Positions 10,540 to 21,262 of a stretch of 64,000 bases of DNA are shown here, piece by piece. Within the stretch, counting starts at the first letter, position 1. The number at the start of each line of letters is the position of its first letter. This DNA comes from Adiantum capillus-veneris (Eukaryota; Streptophyta; Polypodiopsida; Polypodiales; Pteridaceae), in the NCBI GenBank assembly GCA_014529385.2, contig CM043961.1:14458978-14522977 (forward strand). Direction: 5' to 3'. The translations under genes and the position numbers were made by a program. Below the pieces are notes generated by a model, which worked only from the letters and a program-made list of their open reading frames with translations, had not been told where the DNA came from and did no database searches.

Positions 10540-12288
10540 AATATGCAAGGAAAATGCAAGATATGACGGAGAGACTCCGATCAGCAGCTCTTGGCCGTAG
10601 CACAAAGGCTAAGAAGTTAGAGATGGTGATTGTTTGACGCTCTCCAAGGAGAGTTAGAAGACCAAATGAACGTCATCATCGATCTTTAGAGGCAGGTGCA
10701 GGAAATGAAAGCCAAAGCTGAACAACATTAGCTAGCAAGAGATCGACAGCAGAAAGAGATGGAAGAGCTAGGTGATCTGCTTACAAATTTATCAGATGCT
10801 TGCAAATCAAAAGACGAACAACTGACAGACGTTCAAACGAACTTCTAACGACCACCCTGTTAGCTCAGAAAATTCAGGTGCAGTTGGATGTTGCCAACGC
10901 GTCTTTACAATACTCCAAGAAAAGAATAAATGATCAAGCAATCTTCTTATGGAAAATACGTGAAAATCTAGCCGTAGCCTCGATCAAAGGGACAGATGAA
11001 GTGCACAAAGCTTTAGAGAAAAAGAACAAACCTCAAGCTGGAACTAAAGATAGATAAATCTCAGCAAAGAGACCCGGCCTTGATGCGGGTTCAGAGAGAA
11101 GAAGAGCTCCTAAAAGAGATCACCGAGCTTAAAAGAGTTCACTAGTTGTTGCTGAGAGAAGGAAAGCCAAAAACAGATGAAGAGGCAGGCACTTTAGAAA
11201 ATCCACAATTAGAGATACCCTCAGTGTCATTTGCTGAATTGGAGACACAATCCACAGAAGAGATGAGTGGTGAAGATGATTTCCACATAAACATTATAGA
11301 TGCAGACACAGTGCCCATGGTCCACCAGCTCTCAAAGGCTGAAGAAGACTCATTGAAAGGAAAGATTACACAAGAGGTGGATGAATAGTGGAAGGCAGCG
11401 ATGGATTGGGAGTTGATAGCTCTTCACTACGTCAACATCACTCAATTCACTCCCAATCAGATCAATGTGCAATGGCATCAACAATCCCTGCCATACCCTC
11501 TCATAAAAGTGAAACTACTATAGGTGAGAGAGAGGCTCTACAAAGACCTGCAAGAAGAAGACGCAGGTAAAGACCAACCCAAGTGGAGGCTAAGCTGGTT
11601 GAACAAGAATCCGAGGTATTTGATTCTGTTCACAAGAGCACCTGCAGCCCTGCAAAGAGATCCCACTTTCTGTCTTGTACCAAGAGTAAGGACTTGGCAA
11701 GAGCATGAGGCACTGACGAAGAAGCGGCCAACCTGGCTGAACTACTCAAGGTTGCCAACTCCAGAAAAGGGATCGGCCATAGAAGAATACATGGTGAAAA
11801 TCCTAATGGGTGCCATGTCTTTCTTCAAGAGTCTACCGGATCTCTCTTGTGCAATTTTATATAAGGTATGTCGAATGCTACTCACCTGTATTGAAGTATT
11901 TCATGAGCGAGAGAAAGCAGGCGCCCCGTGGATTTCATTCCTCGAGGGAAATAAAAGATTATGCTATGATCTCAGTGGTCAGCCTTCCGAAGAAGTCCTC
12001 TATGGCGTCTACACCCGGTGTATGTTCTTACCATCGCATCTGATGTTGGCATTCAAGGAAGCTTTCTACATGGGATTCTTCACTTGGCGAATGAAGATAT
12101 TTGTGCTAGTGATCAACAACCTCACATCCAAGTTTGTAGGCTACTCAATGGTGGAGCTGAACAACAGAGTGACCATGCAGTTTCTGCAAGTGCCCAATAA
12201 AGAAAGAAAAATCAAATACCAAAAGGAACTGGACGCGCTTAAAGATGACCTTGCAAGCCGCCAGCCTGAAGAATATTTCATCCCATAA
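10540..12288 (+). pseudogene. unknown retroelement-borne protein: coiled coil plus conserved C-terminal domain
   Basis: Coiled-coil-like, Lys/Glu/Gln-rich coding begins near 10,540 and continues through at least two frameshifts (near 10,850 and 11,030). From about 11,050 to 12,288 one frame is kept, broken only by three TAG codons (near 11,137, 11,386 and 11,521). The C-terminal domain (QPKWRLSWLNKNPRYLILF, ARAP-type block, FCLVPRVRTWQEH, TWLNYSRL, EYMVKILMGAM, LPDLSCAILYK, LCYDLSGQPSEEVLY, MFLPS, FKEAFYMGFF) is clearly homologous to 53,835-54,689. An oligo-G tract (12,314-12,325) and an LTR follow directly, so the gene sits at the 3' end of an LTR element. I do not know this family; there is no visible RT, integrase or zinc finger. 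Confidence 0.6.
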
Positions 12289-12327
12289 AGCTCTGTCAAG
12301 GAACGACACACACGAGGAGGGGGGGAA

Positions 12328-12800
12328 TGCTAGCAGCAAGCTAATACAGATACCATTTTTCGTAGCTCTCTTTGTAAAATACTTATTATTTTGATAAATC
12401 GAGAATATTGTAGCTCCTATTTTCTCGGATAAACTCTGTAATTAATGAGCTGGGGCTACAAGCTTCCAGATTGTATCAGCCTGTCATTAACCATCTTTGG
12501 TAGAGCTCCAGATTATTAGTTTTGACCACCCAAAAACCTTGGCTAAGGTATAAAAGCAAATTTTTGTAAGCTTTTTATAAGTTTTGGATAATGAAATACA
12601 CAGTGTGAGCTAATGGCGCTTACTCCTCTCCTTCTCGTGCTTCCTACTTCCTCCCTGATTGTCACATTGCAGTCACTTTTGTTGCATTGCAACCGCAGGT
12701 AAGAGCTCTACGCATTGACGTAAGTAGTTCACAATAATTCGTAGCTTTCGGCGTCACTGACGTGCGGCCTAATTTCAGCATAACTAGGAATTTACACTTT
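12328..12800 (+). repeat. 3' LTR with polypurine tract and TATA box
   Basis: A polypurine tract GAGGAGGGGGGG at 12314-12325 precedes TGCTAGCAGC at 12328. A TATA box (GGTATAAAAG) lies at 12547-12556, and its context (CTAAGGTATAAAAG) resembles the TATA region of the LTR at 54,738 (CTAAAGTATAAAAG). The right edge is estimated. The remaining stretch to 13,216 shows no gene. Confidence 0.55.
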
Positions 12801-13216
12801 CAAATAAAAACCTAAGCATAGGCGGGGTATTGGGGCATCATTGCTAAACATTTAGATGCATTCTGGGTCAAAAATGACGAGGTCAAAAATCCACTGCTAT
12901 TAATAATTGCGATTCTATAACTTCACCTAAAATGGGGTTTGAGACCATAAGCATGTGTGCTTAGGTCTTATAAACATGTCCTAGAAGTTTCATTATGTTT
13001 GGATGCCATTTGATGCTGTAACGGATGTGATTTGTTTGCCGATGAGCGATTGGTTTCTGGTGATTTCAGTCACTTGAGTGTAGCTTGAGTTAGATGCCGG
13101 TTGTTAGCTGTGTTCCGAGAGATTGACACCCTCTTGTACCCTCTATGAACTAGTCAAGTCAGCTTCATCCCATGGATTGACAAATTAATCGTGGTTCTCA
13201 CTAATATTGCAATAAT

Positions 13217-15564
13217 TTAGGATGGTGAGGTTAGACATGCGTCCCACAATGAGCTAAGTCTAATCATTCCCTTTTCAACTAACTCATGCACTTGCCGCAT
13301 AATCTCCTCTTGTTGAGCTTGAGAAACTCTATAAAGAGGTTTATTAGGCGGTGAACGTGCTGCGGTGAAGTTCAATTGCATGGTCATAATTGCCTCGTTC
13401 AGGAGGTAGTTCACAAGGGATGTCTTCAATAAAGACATCTTGAAACCCCTTGAGAAAAGTGGATAAATCTAATTCCTTGTGGCTTTTTATATTTCCTTTG
13501 GCTAAAGCATTAGGTTCATTTTAAGAATCTTTAACAAAAATCATGTACACGGAAATAGAGCTCTTTATTGACTTATTGAAAGCTTGCATATGTACAATGG
13601 GTATGGTGTTACCCATCTCTTTCACATCTATGTACATATCTTTTTTCCTGAAACTAAAGTAGATTCTCCTTTCAGGGAATTTAATATTTGCAGCCATGAG
13701 ATCAAACCATGGTGCCCCTAGGATTACATCCTAGTGCTTGAGAGGAGAGATAAAGAAGTCCTCTTTGTCCACATAGCTTTGGACATGAAGCCTCAACTTC
13801 CCAATTAAGGGAGTGATTGAAGATTCTTGCCCCTTGAAAGCACCATTTGCGGGTAGGACATCTCCCATCTCGTAGGCTTGGATGCCTAGCTTGGTGGCCA
13901 ACTCTGTGGATATGAAATTGTGAGTAGAACCAGTGTCAAAGAGATTATAAGTATCACGTTCTCTTACCTTTCCCCAAGCATGGCATACAGGAGATCCTTT
14001 GTGGTGAGCTTCCTCTTCTTTGATTTTGACCAACGTAGCTCTTGGAGGCTCATGGCGGGTGTTGTTTTGGGGACAAGCGTGGTACACATGCCCTTGTTCA
14101 CCGCACTTGAAACAATGGTTATCCTTGCGATAACACTCAAGATCTTTAGGAGAGAGTTTGTTTTTGCCTTTGTAAACTCCCTTCTCCTTAGCTTTGTTGT
14201 TATTGATATTTCCCTTAGAAGACTTTTGGACATTGTCCTTCCCCTTAGGCTCATTGGAACCCCTTTTTTCCGTGGGCTTAAGATTTCTCTTAGCCCCTGT
14301 TTGGAGATTTATTCGAGAAGACACCATAGTATGGTGTATAACCACAGATATGGTGCATGGCCTTTGGGAGTTGACATACTCCACCGTTTCTTTAGTTAAG
14401 CCCACACAAAATTATTGTTTTTGCTCTACAAAATCCATCTTTTTGAAGACAGTGTCTTTGGGATGTATATCCCAAAACTTGTCTATATTTATAAATGGAT
14501 TCGTAGGGAGAGAGATTCAATCTTTGCCATTCGGTGAGTACTTTTTCTTTGGCATCGGTGGCCAAAAACTGCTTCATAATGGAAGCTCTTAAAGCTTTCC
14601 ATGTTCGTGGAGCTTCATCGTTGGCCTGTAGGCTAGACTACCATTGGCTAGTGGACTTTTGAAAGTGCATGGCTACATGGCGTAGCATAGAGGACACCCT
14701 GAAGCCCTCATCTCCAAAAGCCACATCGAATTATTGAATAAAGGCCAAGACTTTGTCCATATCACCAAAAGTTCCATTGTAGGTAAAGAAAGAAATTCTC
14801 TTTCCTCCCTCTTTGAACTTCTTGAGCTTGGACGACCTCTTTCACGTGGTATAGGATTTCCTGTGGCCTCTTCTTTTTGATGGTTCAAAAGTTGCACCAT
14901 CGCTTTCTTCAAAGGATGAAGAATTTGAGGAAGATGGAGAAGAGGGTGACCTCTTTCTCATCATTTTCTTGCCTTGGTTATCTTTGTCCGCACCATCACT
15001 TTCTTCATAAGAGGAAGAGGATGAAGAAGATGGAGAAGAGGGTGACCTCTTTCTCGCCTTTTTCTTCTCTTGATTTTTTTTATCCCTCTTGGAATTATGG
15101 CGTGGGTAGAAGTGTGCGATGGTATTCTCTGTTTAGGAGGTGATGGAGAGTGTTTAGCCTGTCGTCTTCGTGGTTTCCGCCGAGTTGGTAGGAGACTCAC
15201 ATTTTTCTTGTTCCTTCGGTGGGGGCTCTTGAGTTCTCCTTTGAGAAGGAGATGCGTCATCAAAAAGAAAATTTTGGAGTCCTTCTTATGGATCCACTTC
15301 TTCTTCCCTAATCACAGAGAGGCCTCTTTTGGGAGTCTTGCAAGGAGGCTTCCTAGGTACTCTCTCGTCATGTTGGGGAGTTTGGAGAATCCCATGGGCA
15401 CAAAGCTGCCGTTGCACCTAGCTTTGGAGGGATAGATTGCCCATGGCCTATTGAAGCCTAGAAACAAGATAGTTAACAAGCATAGGGGCATCATTAGTAG
15501 CCTGCTCATTAGCAGAATCAAAGCTATCATCATTAATTTCATTCTCTTTACTATTGTCAGCCAT
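13217..15564 (-). pseudogene. decayed Ty3/gypsy gag-protease-RT polyprotein
   Basis: From an ATG at 15564 the minus strand encodes a Gag N-terminus (MADNSKENEIND), a long Ser/Lys/Glu-rich segment, a Gag core in several frames (ISFFTYNGTFGDMDKVLAF; MKQFLATDAKEKVLTEW), a zinc knuckle CFKCGEQGHVYHAC, an aspartic protease with catalytic DTGS (NLFDTGSTHNFIS), a DVILGAPWFDLMAANIKF block, and the start of RT (KPLYRVSQAQQEEIMRQV). It then breaks off near 13,217 before the RT catalytic motif. Several stops and frameshifts are present. Order and spacing are normal for a gypsy element, so this is one truncated copy. Confidence 0.85.
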
Positions 15565-15968
15565 TCTAACAACTATTAGGTGTAAACTTTTTTAGGTGTA
15601 CTTTGGCACTTCAAGCCCTAGTTGATACTCCTCTTTACCCCTTAAAAAAAGAACTCAAGCTACTTTACCCGTGGCTCAAATACCATTAATTCCAAGGAAT
15701 AGAAGAAAGGGTCATCCAACACCAGAACAGCATCGGCTCGTGTCAAGTGTCTCATAGCTCAATAGTGGTTAAGCCGTAGGCAAGCCCCACACAACTCCAC
15801 TATTAAGACCATAGCTCTTGACGGTGATGCCCCATTATCTGCATGAAGGTAGTCACACTGCAAGGCTGAAAAATCCCTATTCTAGTTACTCACTTGCAAT
15901 TAGTAATACTAACCATTTATAGCTAGCTTGACGAGCTCCCTTCTTGAGAAAGAAAAGAGAAACCTTGT

Positions 15969-15980
15969 GCTTTGATACCA
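15969..15980 (-). other. primer-binding site, initiator tRNA-Met type
   Basis: On the minus strand TGGTATCAAAGC matches the usual plant TGGTATCAGAGC with one change. It is followed after one base by an LTR edge beginning TGTAACATTT (15982-15983 onward). A weaker lookalike, TGGTATTTGAGCC, lies at 15673-15685. Confidence 0.6.
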
Positions 15981-15982
15981 AT

Positions 15983-16200
15983 GTAACATTTAATGGCCTA
16001 GTAGCTTGTGTGTAGCGGAAAATAGCATGAACATATTGAGCATTTCATTAGAATAGATTCCTAATGAGCATAACAAGAGTGATTGGGTGGAGAGAGCAAC
16101 AAAAAGCATAGCACCTAATTAGATAGCATGAACAATACTTCAAAAGAGAGAGAAATTAAGCTTTTGACATCAGTTGAGGACCGGATTTACACGGAGCCGC
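15983..16200 (-). repeat. partial LTR of the 13.2-16.2 kb gypsy element
   Basis: Its inner edge is fixed by the primer site. It extends rightward from TGTAACATTTAATGG; the outer edge is not determined, and a poly-C run at about 16,200 changes the sequence character. No second copy lies in the window. Confidence 0.4.
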
Positions 16201-16929
16201 CCCCCCCCCCGAAAAAAAAGGCTTTGTATTATAAGTTTCTCCCATCTTATTACCTGCAAAAATTATCCTTTTGAAGATGCCAGATGGATGCAAGGAATAC
16301 AACTAAAGGACAATATGAACCTTGTCAATGCTTACAATGCTACATTAGAGTAAGAAAATGTTTTTCTCATATAAGACTAGTTCTCTCTTTCTATTGTGCA
16401 CAAATTTAAGTAGTATGCATACTTAGAATCATGTTTGTGATGACGAAGTCTCTCAAACACCAAGTAGAACTTGCCACTCTACTTGGAAGAATGAAATGGA
16501 CTAAAGAGCAAACATGCGTGCGGTAGCTATGTCTCCCAAGCAACAAATGGATTAGGCATACATCGTGGAAAGACGTCGTAGGGTAAAAAGGGATCCTCTA
16601 GCCGCTAAGAAAGATTGACTAATGACTAAGGCTTTATCCCTTCTACCTCATAGTTGAGGACGACTATGATTTCAAGAGATAGGTAATGTCATAAAAATCT
16701 AATAACTAACCAACCCAAATGATTTTCATATTAAGCTGATCATTTAATGTGGAAGAATAAACGGGAACAAGGGTTAGAATATATGGTATGTGCTTTAGAT
16801 GCATCTCAACACGAGACCAAAGGTGATGGGTCCAAACGAGAGATGGTCTATTAAAGAGAAATGCTAATGGAGCTTAAAGACCTTACGACTAGCTTCATTA
16901 AAGACCTCCAAAGGTTAGTGTAAAAGTGC

Positions 16930-17170
16930 TTTGACCTTAGGTAAGCTAGGGCTAAGCTTGAGGTGGGAACTCAGCCCAAGCTTAAGGTGCTTGTCGTGCT
17001 TGATGACTACGGTGCTTGTCGTTCTTGACGACTAATGTGCTTGAGGTGCTTGTCGTGCTTGATGGCTAAGGTGCTTGATGTGCTTGCCAACTAGGGATCT
17101 TGAGGTGCTTGTGGGAACACTACCCAAGCTTGAGATGCTTTGTCATGCTTGCTGACTAAGGTGCTTCAAG
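16930..17170. repeat. imperfect minisatellite of GGTGCTTG-type words
   Basis: Words such as GGTGCTTGTCGTGCTTGATG and GACTAAGGTGCTTGAGGTGC recur many times, with variable unit length of roughly 15-35 bases and many substitutions. The array looks old and is not coding. Confidence 0.7.
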
Positions 17171-17399
17171 GTAAGGTGTGAAAAAGTCAACAACTATCCC
17201 TACAAGGAGGGGGTGAGCCCTATAAGATGGGGGATGAGAGAGAACATACACACATAGACACTCACACATGGCAAGATTGGTACAAAGAAAGCAAAAGGGA
17301 CACTTGTCAAGGTCCTCCTCATGATGCCCTCATGGTGTGCCTAAAGCTATTGGTTGGCCTTCTAAGGGGTCCAATGATAATTTAGTGGATTTAATTAAA

Positions 17400-17660
17400 C
17401 AAATTTGCATTTATCTTAGAAACTTAGTATAGATATTTATCTAAGTCAAATTATACTAATTCAAGCTAAAATTTAAAAGAGGAAATTAGTAAATCATGTT
17501 ATATGATTGCATTCTATTTATCAGAGTTAGATTACATGATAAAGAGGTCGTGACTATTATTTTAAGGTTACAAAATTAGTATAGATATTTATCTAGGTCA
17601 AATTATACTAATATTAGCTAAAAATTAAAGATGGAAAATTAAAGGATAATTATCAGAGGT
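17400..17660. repeat. duplicated AT-rich block of about 70 bp
   Basis: TTAGTATAGATATTTATCTA followed by a GTCAAATTATACTAAT block occurs near 17,427 and again near 17,577, about 150 bases apart. Flanks diverge. No function is evident. Confidence 0.65.
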
Positions 17661-18160
17661 CAGCAATATCCTTATCTACTTGTGATAATTATACCATAGC
17701 TAACTAGTGAGGTTAGAAAATTATAATTGACCAAAAGTCCTATTTTTAGCAAAAAGATTAATTAAAATAAATCGACTTTGCAATCAAAAGTTTTTAGGAA
17801 AATTATAGTAAGTGTAAACCTATGATATAAAGTTGAGGAAATAAAATATTTAAGGGAAAATAAAGAAAATAAATATTAAGCTCAAAATAAGCAGATCCCA
17901 AGCTCAAAATTCGATGGGAAATTAGGAAAAAGATAGACAAAATTATAAGAAAACTAGGATAGCTTAGAAAACCCTTAGGGAAGCTGTGAAAAAAGTTATC
18001 ATACGTATATAGGAAAATAAGAAATTACTAGCTCAAGAATGTACCAATTAAGACCACAAATTTAACCTAGATTTGAGTAAAATTGGATACAAAGGTTAAA
18101 TCTAGCTTTTGGATAATTTACCTAATAATTAGACGTCCTTTTTATAAGGAATAAGAAGTT

Positions 18161-18346
18161 ATGCTACCTAAAAGGACTCGAGCCAAACCTACATTTGATG
18201 ATGAGGGTAGAGATCTCAAAAGAACTAGAGCGTCACAGGACGATCAAGTTGGGCCTAGTAGTAGGCCTACGAAGGAGAGTCTTCAGGTGCCAGCGCAGCA
18301 GCAGATGGCCGATCAGTCCCAGGTGGGTTTCTCATTATTCAATTAA
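18161..18346 (+). pseudogene. possible gypsy gag N-terminus
   Basis: A 61-residue ORF starts MLPKRTRAKP and continues Lys/Arg/Asp/Ser/Gln-rich (RASQDDQVGPSSRPTKES). The basic start resembles the common plant gypsy Gag beginning of the MPPRRTR type. Nothing downstream continues a Gag. Weak evidence; it may be chance. Confidence 0.25.
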
Positions 18347-19860
18347 GTCTTTAAATAGTTTAAATTCTTTTATAAGTTAGCATTGCATATGTAAGGAGTG
18401 AGTAAGAAAAAGAAAATGAATAATCGACCAAAAACGAAAGGTAACTTCCAACGTGCATTTGTTTATAATGTAGGAAGGAATTGTTTGGGTTAGAACTGGT
18501 TGAATTAAGAAAGATATGATTGGTCATCCTTAAGACAACTTGTCTCAAGACACCTCGGACTCCTTGGTATAAATTGATGATAATGATGGCTTGCCAGCCA
18601 TACCACGGATAAGTCGGTTATCCCCATGAAGGATGAGTTTCTACTCTGTGTCATGTCTTGATATTTCTACATAATTTAGGATACTCTTTTTTATCCTAGG
18701 GGAGCCGCTCTGTTGTATGGGCACCCGAAACCTTGGGTGGGGGTTTATCCACTCTGGACTATGAATAAGGAATGGGTGCCGCTTTTTCACCCTTAGGTGG
18801 TCTTGAAACAAGAAGAGTACTGGTCATTATGGACAATGTTTTGATTGACAGTACCCTGTCTTAAGTTTCAAGATGTCTATTTTCTAAAAGAATGCTTCCA
18901 ATGTTGTCTTTAATAATTGATTGAAGAAATTACTGTGATGGAAAGTTAAAAGAAACTATTATTTTAATTGTTAAAACAATATGATAGTAATTAGAAAACA
19001 AATGAATCATGTGTGAGTGTGGGGTGGTAAGTGGGGATTGACTAGGGTTGAAAAAACGTTTAGAAAAACTTCTTCACTCGGAAGAGGAGTCCATCAACGG
19101 TTGTGCCCTCACATCTTTTAGGGGGGGAAAAGCGTTGGTTGAGGATACCTTGGCCCAATTTGTGGAAGTTATAGGGCCGAAATAGTTTTTTGTGGACTTT
19201 AATACGTTGTCGCATTTCCGCTACAAGATAGGACTAGGCCTTCTTCTAAGGCTATAGACCCAAGCCATTGTCAATGGTAAAGGTCTATTCCTTGGATTTT
19301 TCTTGTTTATAGACTCTAATTTTTATCAGACCTATAGACCTTTCAAGGATCCCATCCTGATCTTGGTATTGGCGGGTTGGGGATCTCACACGCAAAATAG
19401 AGAGGATGTTTAATTTTAAAAATATATATTTAGTTATATGTGTCCTAAGAGATAAACAATTAATTAGAGAAACTATTATCCATTACATATTTCAATAAAA
19501 AAAGTAAGATGACTAAAATTTCAAAAAGGAATAAAGTGCAATGAGTGCTATGATTATTTTAAAATAAAGTGCAATCAATACTTTCACTAAATGGGTTAAT
19601 TTTTTCACCACAATTATTTAGGGTAAGAATAAATAATGCACTTAAAAAACATCTTAAAGTCCTTAAAAAAATAAGTACTCATTAAAAAATCTAAAATTAC
19701 TCGTTAAAAAATCAAAAGGCTAAAAATGACATTATTGATATCTAAGGGTAGAGGGGGTGGTTTGTACTGCTACCTCAGATACATTTGACCCTACAGATAA
19801 AGGAACAACAACAAAAAAGAGAGATGAAGGGACTTGAGAAGAAGATCCACAAGATCACTC
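18347..19860. other. non-coding stretch without a recognised gene
   Basis: No ORF worth annotating. There are scattered words of mixed composition (for example ACCCTTAGGTGG, CCCGAAACCTTGGGTGGG) but no LTR, primer site or domain remnant that I can identify. Confidence 0.5.
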
Positions 19861-20010
19861 AGGAAAATAGAATAATGATGGATTCTAAAGTTGTTTTTTT
19901 AGTAATTTCTCTAATATCAATTCTCAACAATCTCCAAGGCCAAAATCATGTAACCCTGCTTTACTCCTATCCAACTAGCTATCTCGTATGAATTGTTGCG
20001 GTTGTGCTAA

Positions 20011-20048
<38 letters not shown>

Positions 20049-20413
20049 GACTAATCACGATGTGAGTGGTGGGATCTTGCAATTGGTGAGCTCAACTACA
20101 AAGAAAGAACAACCACAATGACTACAAGTTTATAGAGAAAAGTTACAAGAATAAAAAATGTCCACCTAATTGAAAAACTAGACAACTTCATATATCTCTC
20201 TCACAATGCACAGAAAGGTTTACACGAAAAGAAAAATTCCATTTATTAAAACAAGATCAGGGTACTTGAGAATAAGCACATCTATTTTTTCATAAGACGG
20301 GTAAAAACAATCGTTTACAAAAAAGATCATTTCTCACATAATGCAAGTTCCTATTTAAAAAATCGCACACTCCACTTCATTTGCATGTCTCTTGTCTCGT
20401 TCCTATATCTCTC

Positions 20414-20969
20414 TCAGTCGATGGGCTTGCATTTCAAAAACACTGCATAGTTTGGCGGAGAACCCTCCTTGCTCTCAAATATTGTCATCATACGGCCCAT
20501 GTGGCTCCCCAATAAAGCCAACACAATCACCTCTATACTGAATGACAATGTCGTTCTCATTTGTGTAATGCACGTGCAATTGCCAAACAAATGAATGCCC
20601 ACATTCCATACCCCGTGCACAACAAACAAATGTCAAAAGATGCAGGAAAAGTCTATTTAGAGAAAGTGGGCATCTTATTGTACCTCGCATAGGTGTACCA
20701 TCCTCCTCTCTCATCCAATCATCCTCCTATAGCGAATCAAACCAGGAATCTTCTGATGGTATGTCAATGGAATCCCACACCCAAGTGTGTTCTTTTCTCA
20801 TTGCAGACACCAACAAGGTGTGAACAGTTCTACTTTCCTTCTTGCATATTGGTATCTTACAGACAACCACGTTCAAGTGGTTATCATGCACCATTCCATA
20901 TTTATTTGACTGACAGACCACTACGAATGTTACCATATACATGTGGTAGTGATGTGTGTGTGAACACAC
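20414..20969 (-). pseudogene. unknown protein fragment, left-arm copy
   Basis: The minus strand reads from about 20969 as VTFVVVCQSNKYGMVHDNHL, NVVVCKIPICKKESRTVH, then MRKEHTWVWDSIDIPSEDSW to a TAG at 20727. It continues in the same frame through EDDWMREEDGTPMRG and on to HYTNENDIVIQYRGDC and a stop near 20,475. An intron-like break ending TTGT(G/T)CA(C/G) may lie between the two parts. The composition is protein-like and preserved in both arms. The style resembles part of an F-box/kelch-type repeat protein, but I cannot assign it. The right-arm copy is 62,886-63,462. It may be a captured host-gene fragment or part of the copia-A LTR read by chance. Confidence 0.3.
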
Positions 20970-21114
20970 TTCGGACCATCGGTGTCAGGCCAAGGGCAGG
21001 GCCAAGGGCCAAGATGGACATGCGGTCAAGGGGCGCTATATTTAGGGGCTAGGAGTCTATATATGGCACGGTTGGGTGGAGAGTTGCATGGTCCAGTCCC
21101 CCGCGGTCTTACAC

Positions 21115-21128
21115 TGGTATCAGAGCTC
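21115..21128 (+). other. primer-binding site, initiator tRNA-Met
   Basis: TGGTATCAGAGCTC follows the left 131-bp LTR after one base and is the standard plant primer site complementary to the initiator tRNA-Met 3' end. Confidence 0.85.
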
Positions 21129-21174
21129 AGGGGAGAAGGGGGAGGAAGAAAGAGGCATGGAGGCCATGGATCTT

Positions 21175-21176
21175 CG

Positions 21177-21261
<85 letters not shown>
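21175..21261. repeat. (CT)n microsatellite
   Basis: An almost pure CT tract of about 87 bases with a few CTTT interruptions, inside the 5' part of the 131-bp-LTR element. Ser/Leu-repeat ORFs across it are artefacts. Confidence 0.95.

Positions 21262-21262
<1 letters not shown>

Larger units (their letters stand above)
16201..18160. other. AT-rich non-coding stretch
   Basis: No supported gene. It holds a degenerate minisatellite (16,930-17,170) and an AT-rich duplicated block (17,400-17,660), described separately. The remainder is AT-rich with many stops in all frames. Confidence 0.6.

Noticed and set aside
13920-14399. 159-residue plus-strand ORF
   Set aside because: It is antisense to the gag-protease reading frame with its zinc knuckle and DTGS motif.
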